DNA of 32,654 nucleotides from Megasphaera paucivorans (GCF_900103535.1 NZ_FNHQ01000030.1:1-32654); one strand, 5' to 3'. Positions 1 through 9,624 are shown, counted from the stretch's first letter. Translations and numbers: made by a program. The notes: generated from the sequence alone by a model not told the origin.

Positions 1-157
1 CGCTGAAAGCATCTAAGCGTGAAACCAGCCTAAAGATGAGGTTTCTCATTACGTAAGTAAGTAAGGTCCCACAGAGACGATGTGGTTGATAGGCCGGGAG
101 TGGAAGTACAGTGATGTATGGAGCGGACCGGTACTAATAGACCGAGGACTTGACTTA
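1..157 (+). rRNA. 23S ribosomal RNA, 3' end (partial)
   Basis: The first ~157 bases match the conserved 3' terminus of bacterial 23S rRNA, including the stretch before GTACTAATAG and the closing CCGAGGACTTGAC. The gene enters from the left edge, so only domain VI remains. The exact 3' end is estimated. A 5S gene follows after about 80 bases, as in a standard 16S-23S-5S operon. Confidence 0.95.
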
Positions 158-236
158 AGCAAGTATGCAAGACTATGTATGGCCTTTGATTCGTAGATAC
201 TTTTCTTTGTGGTTGTCAGGGTATGACCCTGAATAA

Positions 237-353
237 TTCAGTAGCGATAGCTGCGGGGATCCACCTGTTCCCATGCCGAACACAGCAGTTAAGCCCGCAA
301 ACGCCGAAAGTACTTGGGTGGAAGCGCCCTGGGAGGATAGGAAGCCGCTGATT
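237..353 (+). rRNA. 5S ribosomal RNA
   Basis: Typical 5S core: CCACCTGTTCCCATGCCGAAC, then CAGCAGTTAAGC and a closing GGGAGGATAGG. The ends are set by helix I, where TCAGTAGC near 238 pairs with GCCGCTGA near 351 with one mismatch. Length is about 117 nt, as expected. It lies downstream of 23S in the same operon. Confidence 0.95.
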
Positions 354-364
354 ATAGAGTGAAT

Positions 365-398
365 CAGACTTAAATGTCGGAGTCGACGTTTAAGTCTG
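365..398 (+). other. 15-bp hairpin between 5S and tRNA-Trp
   Basis: The arms 365-379 and 384-398 form a 15-bp stem (one G-U pair) with a 4-nt GAGT loop. No T-run follows, so it is not a clear intrinsic terminator. Its place between 5S and tRNA-Trp fits an RNA-processing hairpin or partial attenuator in the stable-RNA transcript. A similar hairpin without T-run lies between tRNA-Glu and tRNA-Val (9190-9219). Confidence 0.6.
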
Positions 399-428
399 GA
401 TACACTTATACTGATTTATTCGGTATAT

Positions 429-504
429 AGGGGTATAGCTCAATTGGTAGAGTAGCGGTCTCCAAAACCGTTGGTTGAGGGTTCGACTCCTTCTGCCCCT
501 GCCA
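429..504 (+). tRNA. tRNA-Trp (CCA)
   Basis: 76-nt cloverleaf. The acceptor strands AGGGGTA and TGCCCCT pair, the D-arm holds AGCTCAATTGGTAGAGT, and the anticodon loop CTCCAAA gives CCA (Trp). The T-arm holds GGTTCGACTCC. The terminal GCCA is encoded, with CCA at 502-504. Confidence 0.95.
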
Positions 505-511
505 TTTTTAT

Positions 512-588
512 GACTCGGTAGCTCAGCTGGATAGAGTGACTGACTACGAATCAGTAGGTCTAGGGTTCGAATCCCTACCGGGTCACCA
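512..588 (+). tRNA. tRNA-Arg (ACG)
   Basis: 77-nt cloverleaf. Acceptor GACTCGG pairs with CCGGGTC, the anticodon stem ACTGA/TCAGT closes loop CTACGAA, and the anticodon is ACG (Arg, read as ICG after deamination). CCA is encoded. It lies 7 nt after tRNA-Trp, so the two are presumably co-transcribed with the rRNA operon. Confidence 0.95.
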
Positions 589-602
589 ACAAATTTTGTT
601 CG

Positions 603-643
603 AACTCCCAATCCTAGCATTTTGTTTAGGATTGGGAGTTTTT
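603..643 (+). terminator. Intrinsic terminator of the rRNA/tRNA operon
   Basis: The arms 603-616 (AACTCCCAATCCTA) and 627-640 are perfect inverse complements around a 10-nt loop, and the T-run follows from 639. It ends the rRNA-5S-tRNA transcription unit. Confidence 0.9.
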
Positions 644-700
644 CGTTAATACTATTCTTGTTAAAATATAATGTTTAAAGAAACATGATTTTTTTGAAAG

Positions 701-732
701 CACTCACCATGTAGATATAGTGAGTGTTTTTT
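701..732 (+). terminator. Second terminator-like hairpin, then AT-rich gap before thiL
   Basis: The arms CACTCAC (701-707) and GTGAGTG (720-726) are followed by six T. This is a likely back-up terminator 60 bases after the first. The rest of 589-963 is AT-rich and holds no gene. It must contain the thiL promoter, but I cannot assign -35/-10 boxes there with confidence. Confidence 0.7.
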
Positions 733-963
733 ATATTACCGGTCTGCTTTGCAGCATATATTGAAATATTTTGGATTTATCTATTTTTTCGTATAGTTAA
801 AATATGAGTTGCCGAGTATAAGACTGATGCAGTATTTATATGGTTAGGATAGCAATAAATGAGCTATAATGAATGTTAGTTGTATTTTTCTTTTATTTCG
901 ACTATTATATATATTATATGTGATTAATGTAGGTGGATATAAAGAGTAAGGAGTATTCAATTC

Positions 964-1947
964 ATGAAAATTTCTGAGTTAGGTGAATTTGGTTTTATTG
1001 ATGCAATTAAAGAGGGAACACTGTTTAATCCTGAATCTGTTGTTATCGGTATTGGTGATGATGGCGCGGTTTATAAGACGACTGTGGGAATGGAACAAAT
1101 AGCGGTCATTGATACGATGGTAGAAAATAGCCATTTTATTATTCAACGAACGGGAGATTGGTATGATGTAGGAATTAAAGCGGTTGTTTCTAATTTAAGC
1201 GACATTGCAGCGATGGGTGGTATTCCTACTCATATTGTGCTTTCAACAGCAATTGCCGGGAATATGGAAGTGGATGACCTGATATCTTTGTACAAGGGAA
1301 TTAAGGATATTTGTCGTAAATATAGTGTGAATATTATTGGCGGTGACACTGTAATGTCTAAAGAGGGATTAGTTATTACAGTAGCTGCTTTTGGTGAAAT
1401 TGAGGCAGGCAGAGCGATTCCCCGAGGTGGGGCAAGGATAGGTGATATCGTAGCGGTTTCTCATACTTTAGGAGACTCAGCGGGTGGATTAGATGTCTTG
1501 CTTGCAGGGGAAAAAGGGTATGAAAAACTCAAAAAAGCTCATCGTTTTCCAGAGCCGCAGATAGAATTAGGAAGATTACTGGTAGAACATAATTGTCATA
1601 GCTTAAACGATATAAGCGACGGCTTAGCCAGTGAAATAAATGAAATTGCTTCAGCCAGCAAGGTGGAAATCGTGTTGGATCGCGAGGCAATTCCTATCAG
1701 TGATGAATTGAAGATATGGTCGGAAAAGACGGCGCAGGATATTTGGAAATTTGTTCTAAACGGCGGAGAAGACTATGAATTGGTATTTACTATGAGTCCC
1801 GAAGACTTCGCAGTACTTCAAAAAACATACATTCATGTAACTGCTATTGGCAGTGTTCGTCAAGGGCCTGTGGGAGTAAAAATTTCTCATAAGGGAATAG
1901 AAAATAAATTACTGCCTTTGGGATTTCATCATTTTAGCGAGGAATAA
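964..1947 (+). CDS. thiL: Thiamine-monophosphate kinase ThiL
   Basis: ATP-dependent phosphorylation of thiamine monophosphate to thiamine diphosphate, the last step of cofactor synthesis (cytoplasm). 327 aa, the normal family length. The PurM-like signatures are visible: GDDGA at residues 31-35, SNLSDIAAMGG at 77-87, GGD at 126-128, a NDISDGLASE segment near 217 and NGGEDYELVF near 268, in the order known for ThiL. The ATG has an AGTAAGGAG ribosome site about 10 nt upstream. tsaE follows after 4 nt, so thiL probably heads the operon that runs through the t6A genes. This thiL-tsaE-tsaB-rimI-tsaD order is common in Firmicutes. No defects seen. Confidence 0.96.
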   Translation: MKISELGEFGFIDAIKEGTLFNPESVVIGIGDDGAVYKTTVGMEQIAVIDTMVENSHFIIQRTGDWYDVGIKAVVSNLSDIAAMGGIPTHIVLSTAIAGNMEVDDLISLYKGIKDICRKYSVNIIGGDTVMSKEGLVITVAAFGEIEAGRAIPRGGARIGDIVAVSHTLGDSAGGLDVLLAGEKGYEKLKKAHRFPEPQIELGRLLVEHNCHSLNDISDGLASEINEIASASKVEIVLDREAIPISDELKIWSEKTAQDIWKFVLNGGEDYELVFTMSPEDFAVLQKTYIHVTAIGSVRQGPVGVKISHKGIENKLLPLGFHHFSEE

Positions 1948-1951
1948 AATA

Positions 1952-2422
1952 ATGGAGATAGATGTATATACACATTCGGAAAAGAATACCATACAATTAG
2001 GAACTATTCTTGGAGCTATTCTGAAATCAGGGGATGTCTTAGCTTTGCAAGGTGACTTGGGCGCTGGCAAAACTCATTTTGTTCAAGGAATTGCAAAAGG
2101 AATGGGAATTACGGATATAGTTGTGAGTCCGACTTTTACGATATTTAATTATTATGAAAATGAACTGCCATTGCAGCATTTTGATTTTTATCGATTGGAA
2201 GAAGACTATGAGTTAGACGATCTAGGTTTCGACGATTATATATCAAATGGAGTGACTGTCATTGAATGGTCTGAAAAATTTCCGGATCGCTTACCCGTTG
2301 ATGCTGCAACCATTAGTATAGAAAAAAAAGGTCCAACAGATCGCTTATTTCATTTTATATTTTCAAGTGAACGTTGGATACAAGTTGAAAAAGAGGTACA
2401 GAATTATGTTGCTAGCCATTGA
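1952..2422 (+). CDS. tsaE: tRNA t6A37 synthesis ATPase TsaE
   Basis: P-loop ATPase that drives the TsaB-TsaD-TsaE complex, which places the threonylcarbamoyl group on A37 of ANN-decoding tRNAs. 156 aa, typical length. Walker A GDLGAGKT lies at residues 34-41, the switch-like SPTF at 59-62, HFDFYR at 76-81 and IEWSEK at 104-109, all diagnostic of the YjeE/TsaE family. It begins 4 nt after thiL and its last 17 nt overlap the start of tsaB, which indicates translational coupling. Confidence 0.96.
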   Translation: MEIDVYTHSEKNTIQLGTILGAILKSGDVLALQGDLGAGKTHFVQGIAKGMGITDIVVSPTFTIFNYYENELPLQHFDFYRLEEDYELDDLGFDDYISNGVTVIEWSEKFPDRLPVDAATISIEKKGPTDRLFHFIFSSERWIQVEKEVQNYVASH

Positions 2423-3116
2423 AACATCTAGTTTAGTATCTAGCGTTGCTCTTTTGCATAATGACACATTGCGTGCCGAACTTACAATACAGGCAAAATT
2501 GACCCATTCTGAGCAGCTTATGCCGCATATTGCTGATATGCTGGATAAGGCCTCTGTGCCGAAAAATACAATTGACAGTATTGCGGTTGCTATCGGCCCT
2601 GGCTCTTTTACGGGACTGCGGATTGGACTGGCCACAGCTAAGGGATTGGCGTATGCTTGGAACATTCCTATTGTGGGTGTTTCTACGCCGGAAAGTTTAG
2701 CATGGAATAGTATAGGCTGCGCGGATTTAATTTGTCCGTTAATTGATGCGCAAAAGGGAAATGTTTATTTTTCCTTATATGAATGGCAGGGAACGCAGCT
2801 TATAGAACGCCTTCCTATTGGCATAAAAAACGTAGAGGATGTTCTTATTATGCTTGAAAAATATGACCGGCCTGTCTCATTTTGTGGGGATGGAGCATTG
2901 TTGGCAAGGCGTGCTATAGAACAAAGAAATTGTCTTTTTCGTATGGCACCGCCAACCATGGTTATCCCCCGCGCGGGCAGTGTGGCACTGGCAGGTGCTT
3001 TGCGACTTGCCGAAGGCAGTGCAGATGATTGCATGAGCTTGACGCCTTCGTATAAAAGGCGGAGTGAAGCCGAAGTACTTTGGGAAAAACGGCATGGCGG
3101 TCAATCATGTCTATGA
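2406..3116 (+). CDS. tsaB: tRNA t6A37 synthesis dimerisation protein TsaB
   Basis: Inactive ASKHA-fold paralogue of TsaD that scaffolds the t6A complex. I start it at ATG 2406, giving 236 aa beginning MLLAIETSS, the conserved first strand, with AGAGGT upstream. An in-frame start at 2367 would add 13 residues not expected in the family. GPGSFTGLRIG is present near residue 70, the usual TsaB glycine-rich signature. It overlaps tsaE by 17 nt and rimI by about 10 nt. The carboxy end is of normal length. Confidence 0.94.
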   Translation: MLLAIETSSLVSSVALLHNDTLRAELTIQAKLTHSEQLMPHIADMLDKASVPKNTIDSIAVAIGPGSFTGLRIGLATAKGLAYAWNIPIVGVSTPESLAWNSIGCADLICPLIDAQKGNVYFSLYEWQGTQLIERLPIGIKNVEDVLIMLEKYDRPVSFCGDGALLARRAIEQRNCLFRMAPPTMVIPRAGSVALAGALRLAEGSADDCMSLTPSYKRRSEAEVLWEKRHGGQSCL

Positions 3117-3577
3117 AGATGCGTGAAGCACAGCGGAAGGATTGTGAAGGGATATGTCTAGTTGAACAGGAATCATTTTCTCAGCCTTGGACTAAAGATG
3201 CTGTTATTAACGAACTTATGAATAAAGATCTTACCCTGTATTATGTATTAGAAGATGAACAAGGCGTTATATGGGGCTATGCCGGATTATGGCATGTACT
3301 TGATGAAGGACAGATTACCAACATCGCGCTGCGAAAAGCTTGCCGCGGCCGCGGATATGGAGAATTACTATTGCGGTTATTGATGGAAACTGCATGGGAA
3401 CGCGGCTGTTCAGTGATATTTCTTGAAGTACGTTTTTCTAATTTACCGGCACTTCGTCTATATCGGAAATTGGGATATACGGTTGTAAGTGTTCGTAGGC
3501 AATATTACACACAGCCGATGGAGGACGCTTATGTTATGAGTTGTGAGCGAAAAAAATATCGCTGGGCCGATAGATAG
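3107..3577 (+). CDS. rimI: Ribosomal-protein-S18-alanine N-acetyltransferase RimI
   Basis: GNAT-fold acetyltransferase, about 156 aa. The family acetylates the N-terminal alanine of ribosomal protein S18. Visible: an ESFSQPW segment near the N-terminus typical of RimI, the acetyl-CoA motif RGRGYGELLL, and EVRFSNLPALRLYRKLGY near the C-terminus. Three nearby ATGs compete. 3107 has a GGCGG ribosome site at good spacing, while 3113 makes an ATGA overlap with the tsaB stop. A TTG at 3080 is less likely. Its place between tsaB and tsaD is the common arrangement. Confidence 0.9.
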   Translation: MSMKMREAQRKDCEGICLVEQESFSQPWTKDAVINELMNKDLTLYYVLEDEQGVIWGYAGLWHVLDEGQITNIALRKACRGRGYGELLLRLLMETAWERGCSVIFLEVRFSNLPALRLYRKLGYTVVSVRRQYYTQPMEDAYVMSCERKKYRWADR

Positions 3578-3601
3578 GTCTGGAGAAAGAAGTTATGATA
3601 T

Positions 3602-4618
3602 ATGTATACATTAGCGTTAGAAACCAGCTGTGATGAAACATCAGCAGCAGTCATATTAGATGGACGTAACATTTTGTCCAATGTCATTTCAACGCAGGTT
3701 CCTATTCATCGCAAATTTGGTGGTGTTGTCCCGGAAATAGCATCCAGACAGCACATAGAATACGTTATGCCAATCATTGATGAAGCGCTGAGTCAAGCAG
3801 CGATTACACTACAAGAAGTGGATCATATCGGTGTAACCTATGGCCCAGGACTTGTGGGAGCACTACTTGTTGGAGTGGCTGCGGCAAAAGCAATCAGTTT
3901 TGCCTTAGATAAACCTCTTATAGGCGTAAACCATATGGAAGGGCATATTTTTGCTAATTTTCTAAGTCATCCTGATTTAGAGCCGCCATTTTTATCTTTA
4001 GTTGTATCGGGAGGACACACACAGCTTGTATGTATTGAAGGATACAATTCTTTTAAACTTTTGGGACAAACTCGGGATGATGCCGCGGGAGAAGCTTTTG
4101 ACAAAATTGCCAGAGTTATGGGATATCCGTATCCGGGAGGGCCACAGATTGATAAACTGGCTAAAGAAGGAAATTCGAATGCTATTATATTTCCTAAAGC
4201 GCTCCATGAAAGAAATAATTTCGAATTTAGTTTCAGTGGCCTGAAATCGGCAGTTCTTAATTATCTTCATACACAAGAACAACGTGGTTTGGGGTATGTT
4301 GCAAGTGATGTGGCAGCAAGTTTTCAAAAGACGGTGGTGGATACATTGGTTGAGAAAACGATCAATGCTGCCGCCTATTGCGGAATGAAAAAGATAGCAG
4401 TTGCGGGCGGTGTAGCAGCTAACAGCGGTTTGGCGGAAGCTATGGAAACAGCCTGCCGTGCCCATGGATATACATTATATCGTCCGGAACCGGTTCTTTG
4501 TACCGATAATGGTGCCATGATCGGCTGTCGGGCATACTATATGGCCATGGAAGGCCGGTTTGCCGATTTAACACTCAATGCCAATCCCGCGTTGGCAATA
4601 ACATCTTCACAGAGGTGA
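3602..4618 (+). CDS. tsaD: tRNA N6-threonylcarbamoyladenosine transferase TsaD
   Basis: Catalytic subunit of the t6A complex. It transfers threonylcarbamoyl from the TsaC product to A37. 338 aa, standard length. Starts with the conserved LALETSCDET, has GGVVPEIASRQH near 40-51, the metal-binding H111 and H115 in NHMEGH, GGHTQL in the middle, and FSFSGLKSAV followed by VAGGVAANSGL near the C-terminus. The ribosome site is GGAG at 3582. The stop TGA overlaps a possible GTG start of the sensor kinase (GTGA at 4615), so the next gene is tightly linked. Confidence 0.97.
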   Translation: MYTLALETSCDETSAAVILDGRNILSNVISTQVPIHRKFGGVVPEIASRQHIEYVMPIIDEALSQAAITLQEVDHIGVTYGPGLVGALLVGVAAAKAISFALDKPLIGVNHMEGHIFANFLSHPDLEPPFLSLVVSGGHTQLVCIEGYNSFKLLGQTRDDAAGEAFDKIARVMGYPYPGGPQIDKLAKEGNSNAIIFPKALHERNNFEFSFSGLKSAVLNYLHTQEQRGLGYVASDVAASFQKTVVDTLVEKTINAAAYCGMKKIAVAGGVAANSGLAEAMETACRAHGYTLYRPEPVLCTDNGAMIGCRAYYMAMEGRFADLTLNANPALAITSSQR

Positions 4619-4623
4619 TAAAA

Positions 4624-6051
4624 ATGGCATTCATGAATGATATATGCCGGGAAAAAAGCATACTATCTGATGTACAGATTCGTATATTAAATAATAGTGT
4701 AGATTTACTGCAGTTTGCCAGTGATTTATCACAGCGTGAAATTAATGTTTTTGTATTAGGTAAGCAAAAGGACACACTCGTTCTTGCAGCACAGCGCACT
4801 CCCTTATTTCTGCGATTAAGTGAAACTGTGGCAGAAGCAGCATCTGGTGAAAGCATTACGGCTTATGATGAACCTTTGGCCTTGCGGGTCTTTCATACGG
4901 GAACGCCTTTAAAGGGTGCCAAAGAACGAGAATTCGGCAAAATGGAGCCCATGATGGCGTATCCTTTTGTTGATAATGCCGGAGATACGATCGCTGTCAT
5001 TACCTTTGTTGGGAAAGTCGAAAATAATCGCAATATACTTACTGATACAGCGTTTCAAGCATTACAAGTGCCTATTATAGATGAATCACGCAAGCTATAT
5101 CAGACCTTATCCGTGCAAGATGGCATTATCCTTATCAGTGGGGAGGGAAAAGTTGTATATGCGGATGAAATGGCTGAAAGCATTATGCATCTTCGCGGTC
5201 GGGACATACGACTGGCAGGTGAAAATATTTATAACAGCCGTGTAAATTTATCCGGAGCGAAAAAAGCGTTAGCAACGCATGAAGGGTTTGTCGAGGATAT
5301 ACGTCATGGGAAGATTATTTTTACACAAAGAGTAATCCCGCTCCTCAGCGGAGGAAAAGTATCCCGGATTATTATTGTTATTACGGAACGGACAGAAATT
5401 CACCGCAAGGAAGAAGAATTGATGGTTAAGACATCGGTTATTAAGGAAATTCATCACCGTGTCAAGAATAATCTTCAAACGATAGCCAGTCTTTTGCGTA
5501 TGCAGATGCGCCGGGTAGAGAGTCAGGAAGCCAAAGATGTATTACAGGAAAGCTTGCATCGTATTTTGAGCATTTCTCTGGTGCATGAAATATTATCGCA
5601 TCATGATGAAGAAAATATTGATATTTCAGATGTAGCACAAAAATTGTTGACCTTGCTTTTACATAGCATGGTAAGCCGCGAAAATCGTATTGAGGCTAAA
5701 TTTGAAGGACAGAAACTAATTTTGCCTTCAGAGGCAGCGACTTCATTAGCATTAGTGATTAATGAGTTAATTACTAATGCTATCGAACATGGATTTGAGG
5801 GAATTCATGAAGGAACGATAAGCGTAACCATTCATAATGAAGGAACATGGGGAATGATGGTAATAGCTGATAATGGAAGAGGTATGGATATAGAGGCGGT
5901 CCGAAATTATAAAGGACGTAAGCACTTGGGTTTACAGATTGTATCTACACTGGTAGAAAAGGATCTGCAGGGAACGTTGAAATTTTCTTTAGCAGAACCA
6001 CAAGGAACGAAAGCCATTATTCGATTTCCGTTGCATACGAAGGGGGAATAA
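4624..6051 (+). CDS. Sensor histidine kinase, HisKA_2 type (PdtaS/EutW-like)
   Basis: Partner kinase of the ANTAR response regulator that follows. About 475 aa with no evident membrane segment, so a soluble sensor. Order seen: an N-terminal GAF-like region resembling the PdtaS/EutW input domain (about 1-150), a PAS-like segment (about 160-255), and the HisKA_2 phosphoacceptor motif EIHHRVKNNLQ with the histidines near residue 277. The HATPase domain follows, with NELITNAIEHGF, DNGRGMD and GLQIV. I start at ATG 4624 because AGAGGTGA is ideally spaced before it. GTG 4615 is an alternative. The signal sensed is unknown. EutW senses ethanolamine and PdtaS nitric oxide/copper, but neither can be transferred to this protein. 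Confidence 0.9.
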   Translation: MAFMNDICREKSILSDVQIRILNNSVDLLQFASDLSQREINVFVLGKQKDTLVLAAQRTPLFLRLSETVAEAASGESITAYDEPLALRVFHTGTPLKGAKEREFGKMEPMMAYPFVDNAGDTIAVITFVGKVENNRNILTDTAFQALQVPIIDESRKLYQTLSVQDGIILISGEGKVVYADEMAESIMHLRGRDIRLAGENIYNSRVNLSGAKKALATHEGFVEDIRHGKIIFTQRVIPLLSGGKVSRIIIVITERTEIHRKEEELMVKTSVIKEIHHRVKNNLQTIASLLRMQMRRVESQEAKDVLQESLHRILSISLVHEILSHHDEENIDISDVAQKLLTLLLHSMVSRENRIEAKFEGQKLILPSEAATSLALVINELITNAIEHGFEGIHEGTISVTIHNEGTWGMMVIADNGRGMDIEAVRNYKGRKHLGLQIVSTLVEKDLQGTLKFSLAEPQGTKAIIRFPLHTKGE

Positions 6052-6057
6052 TACATT

Positions 6058-6648
6058 ATGGGATATAGAGTAGTAATTGGTGATGATGAATCTATTATTC
6101 GCATGGATTTGAGAGAACTGCTGGAGGAAGCGGGACATACTGTTGTAGGGGAAGCAGTAGATGGTGTGGAAGCATTGGAAATGGCCCGCAGCGAAAAACC
6201 GGATATTGTTTTGCTGGATATTAAAATGCCGCGGTTAGATGGGATACATGCTGCTAAAATGATCGTTCATGATAATATTGCGCCAGTACTTCTTCTTACA
6301 GCATACAGCCAGCAGGATATTGTAGATAAAGCAAAGGTATCAGGTGTATTAGGCTACATTGTAAAGCCTATCAGCCAAGTAAATCTATTCCCTGCAATGG
6401 AAATTGCTATTTCACAGTTCCAGCGGCAAAGAGAAATTGCCAGCCAACTGGAAGAAATGAATGAAACGTTAGAAACACGGAAAGCCGTAGATAAGGCAAA
6501 AGGATATTTAATGGAAATATATAAAATTTCTGAACGTGAAGCATATCGACGGCTGCAGCAGTATAGCATGAAAAACAGAAAATCACTGAGAGCAGTGGCT
6601 GATGCTGTTGTTAATAGTGCACAGCGTCGGCAGCAAAATAATAAATAA
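6058..6648 (+). CDS. Response regulator, REC-ANTAR antiterminator (PdtaR/EutV-like)
   Basis: 196 aa. Receiver domain (1-120) with acidic pocket DDE at 9-11, phosphoacceptor D54 in VLLDIKMPR, T81 and K103 (IVKPIS). A coiled linker leads to an ANTAR RNA-binding domain (about 135-190: KAKGYLME, SEREAYRRLQQYSM, LRAVADAVV). Proteins of this class bind paired RNA hairpins with ANNGNN hexaloops and prevent termination. It begins 6 nt after the kinase, so the two form one two-component system. I found no convincing ANTAR target hairpin pair in this window, so its regulon is likely elsewhere. Confidence 0.93.
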   Translation: MGYRVVIGDDESIIRMDLRELLEEAGHTVVGEAVDGVEALEMARSEKPDIVLLDIKMPRLDGIHAAKMIVHDNIAPVLLLTAYSQQDIVDKAKVSGVLGYIVKPISQVNLFPAMEIAISQFQRQREIASQLEEMNETLETRKAVDKAKGYLMEIYKISEREAYRRLQQYSMKNRKSLRAVADAVVNSAQRRQQNNK

Positions 6649-6662
6649 TAGGAAATATAAAA

Positions 6663-6698
6663 AAGAATGGGAAAAGACTTGATTTTTTTCCCATTCTT
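6663..6698 (+). terminator. Intrinsic terminator after the ANTAR regulator
   Basis: The arms AAGAATGGGAAAA (6663-6675) and TTTTCCCATTCTT (6686-6698) are exact inverse complements. The T-rich part lies in the loop and 3' arm. The proposed groES -35 box (TTGATT, 6679-6684) lies in the loop. Confidence 0.75.
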
Positions 6699-6744
6699 AT
6701 GTAATATATAAGAGTAGTTAGCACTCGACAGTAATGAGTGCTAA
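6679..6744 (+). promoter_or_regulatory. groESL promoter with CIRCE operator (HrcA site)
   Basis: Candidate -35 TTGATT at 6679-6684, 17-nt spacer, -10 TAATAT at 6702-6707. A perfect CIRCE element follows: TTAGCACTC (6718-6726), 9-nt spacer, GAGTGCTAA (6736-6744). It lies at or just after the predicted start point. CIRCE is the HrcA binding site, so groESL should be repressed by HrcA and released on heat shock. The CIRCE match is exact; the promoter boxes are a good but unproven assignment. Confidence 0.93.
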
Positions 6745-6785
6745 CAAAAAGGTGAAAAATTTATATTTTTCGAGGAGGAGTTAAA

Positions 6786-7067
6786 ATGATTAAACCGTTA
6801 GGAGACCGTGTAGTAATTCGTGTGTTAGAAAAGGAAGAAAAGACTGCCAGCGGTATTTTCTTACCAGATACAGCAAAAGAAAAACCGTCCCAAGGTGAAG
6901 TTATTGCCGTTGGTTCAGGTAAATTGCAGGACGATGGCACTCGCGTTGCGATGGAAGTCAGTGTGGGTGACAAGATTATTTTCTCCAAATATGCCGGTAC
7001 AGAAGTCAAGGTAGAAGGCAATGAATATTTGATTGTCAGCGAACGAGACATTTTGGCTATTATGTAA
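6786..7067 (+). CDS. groES: Co-chaperonin GroES
   Basis: 93-aa lid of the GroEL folding chamber (cytoplasm). Begins [13 protein letters not shown], contains the mobile-loop region [19 protein letters not shown] and ends with the usual [13 protein letters not shown]. The GAGGAGG ribosome site lies 8 nt before the ATG. groEL follows after 38 nt with its own ribosome site. Under CIRCE/HrcA control. Confidence 0.98.
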   Translation: MIKPLGDRVVIRVLEKEEKTASGIFLPDTAKEKPSQGEVIAVGSGKLQDDGTRVAMEVSVGDKIIFSKYAGTEVKVEGNEYLIVSERDILAIM

Positions 7068-7072
7068 TATAA

Positions 7073-8746
<1,674 letters not shown>

Positions 8747-8799
8747 ATCATCCTGCTTGTAAATTCTCCGTGTAATCTACAAACTCCTATTCACTATAA

Positions 8800-8835
8800 A
8801 AGGACGTACAGCGTTGCTGTGCGTCCTATTTTTAT
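8800..8835 (+). terminator. groESL terminator
   Basis: The hairpin AGGACG-ACAGC with GCTGT-GCGTCCT (8801-8827) is followed by a TATTTTTA tail. The rest of 8747-9034 holds no gene apart from the tRNA promoter described next. Confidence 0.85.
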
Positions 8836-8970
8836 ATTTTTAAATAGCGGTAAAATTGAGAAAAGTGTTTTTTAGATACGATGTCCTATACCTGATGGCA
8901 TGAATTTACATCACGAAAATGAATAAAACACGATGACTTAAAAGTTTTGATAATAATTAGAGAAAAACAC

Positions 8971-8999
8971 TTGTCAAATGTCGTAATTAATAGTATAAT
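8971..8999 (+). promoter_or_regulatory. Promoter of the Asn-Glu-Val tRNA operon
   Basis: TTGTCA at 8971-8976, a 17-nt spacer and TATAAT at 8994-8999 give a near-consensus vegetative promoter. The predicted start is about 28 nt before tRNA-Asn. Confidence 0.85.
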
Positions 9000-9034
9000 A
9001 CTTATTGTTCGATACAGACAGACGAACACCATAT

Positions 9035-9110
9035 TCCTCGATAGCTCAGTTGGTAGAGCAATCGGCTGTTAACCGATTTGTCGTAGGTTCGAGTCCTACT
9101 CGGGGAGCCA
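9035..9110 (+). tRNA. tRNA-Asn (GTT)
   Basis: 76-nt cloverleaf. Acceptor TCCTCGA pairs with TCGGGGA, the anticodon loop CTGTTAA gives GTT, and GCCA is encoded at the 3' end. Confidence 0.95.
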
Positions 9111-9111
9111 T

Positions 9112-9186
9112 GGCCCCTTGGTCAAGTGGTTAAGACACCGCCCTTTCACGGCGTGAACGTGGGTTCAAATCCCGCAGGGGTCACCA
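9112..9186 (+). tRNA. tRNA-Glu (TTC)
   Basis: 75-nt cloverleaf. Acceptor GGCCCCT pairs with AGGGGTC, the anticodon loop CTTTCAC gives TTC, and CCA is encoded. It starts 1 nt after tRNA-Asn. Confidence 0.95.
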
Positions 9187-9189
9187 CAA

Positions 9190-9219
9190 TGAAATCTCAG
9201 TCTTTGGACTGAGATTTCA
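9190..9219 (+). other. Perfect 13-bp hairpin between tRNA-Glu and tRNA-Val
   Basis: TGAAATCTCAGTC (9190-9202), loop TTTG, then the exact inverse complement (9207-9219). Only a short AATAT follows, so it is not a clear terminator. It may guide processing or reduce read-through into tRNA-Val. Confidence 0.6.
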
Positions 9220-9225
9220 ATATAT

Positions 9226-9301
9226 GGGCGATTAGCTCAGCTGGGAGAGCGCCTGCCTTACAAGCAGGATGTCAGCGGTTCAAGCCCGTTATCGCCCACC
9301 A
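9226..9301 (+). tRNA. tRNA-Val (TAC)
   Basis: 76-nt cloverleaf. GGGCGAT pairs with ATCGCCC, the anticodon loop CTTACAA gives TAC, and ACCA is encoded at the 3' end. Confidence 0.95.
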
Positions 9302-9303
9302 AG

Positions 9304-9339
9304 AATAAGATCCGTGCAAATGGGTCTTATTTTTTTTTT
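9304..9339 (+). terminator. Terminator of the tRNA operon, then AT-rich gap
   Basis: The arms AATAAGATCC and GGGTCTTATT (9304-9313 and 9322-9331, one G-T pair) are followed by a run of T to 9339. From there to 9594 the sequence is very AT-rich and I see no gene in it. Confidence 0.9.
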
Positions 9340-9594
9340 GATACTTCTATAGAATATAATTGAATTGAGGCAGATATACTGTATTTTAGTGGAATTGTTC
9401 AATAAAAATAAAAAATTATATTGTATAAAATAAGACAAATGTTTATTTAGAATGGACAAAAAGAGAAAATACAGATGAATATTTTGATGTAATGTCACTA
9501 AAAAATAAAAAATATGACAAGAAATAGCTTAAAATACACGTAAAATGACAACTATAAGTAAAAATTAGAAATAGATTAGAGGAAAATAAATCTC

Positions 9595-9624
9595 TTGACA
9601 GTATACATTCAAAAAGAGTATGAT
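9595..9624 (+). promoter_or_regulatory. Promoter of ilvA, with hairpin leader
   Basis: A perfect -35 TTGACA (9595-9600), 18-nt spacer and TATGAT -10 (9619-9624). Just after the predicted start, GGTAATAA (9639-9646) and TTATTACC (9663-9670) form an 8-bp inverted repeat, a possible leader hairpin or operator. Confidence 0.75.

Noticed and set aside
390-620. Minus-strand reading frame of 76 codons
   Set aside because: It covers tRNA-Trp and tRNA-Arg in antisense; the tRNA cloverleafs explain the sequence.
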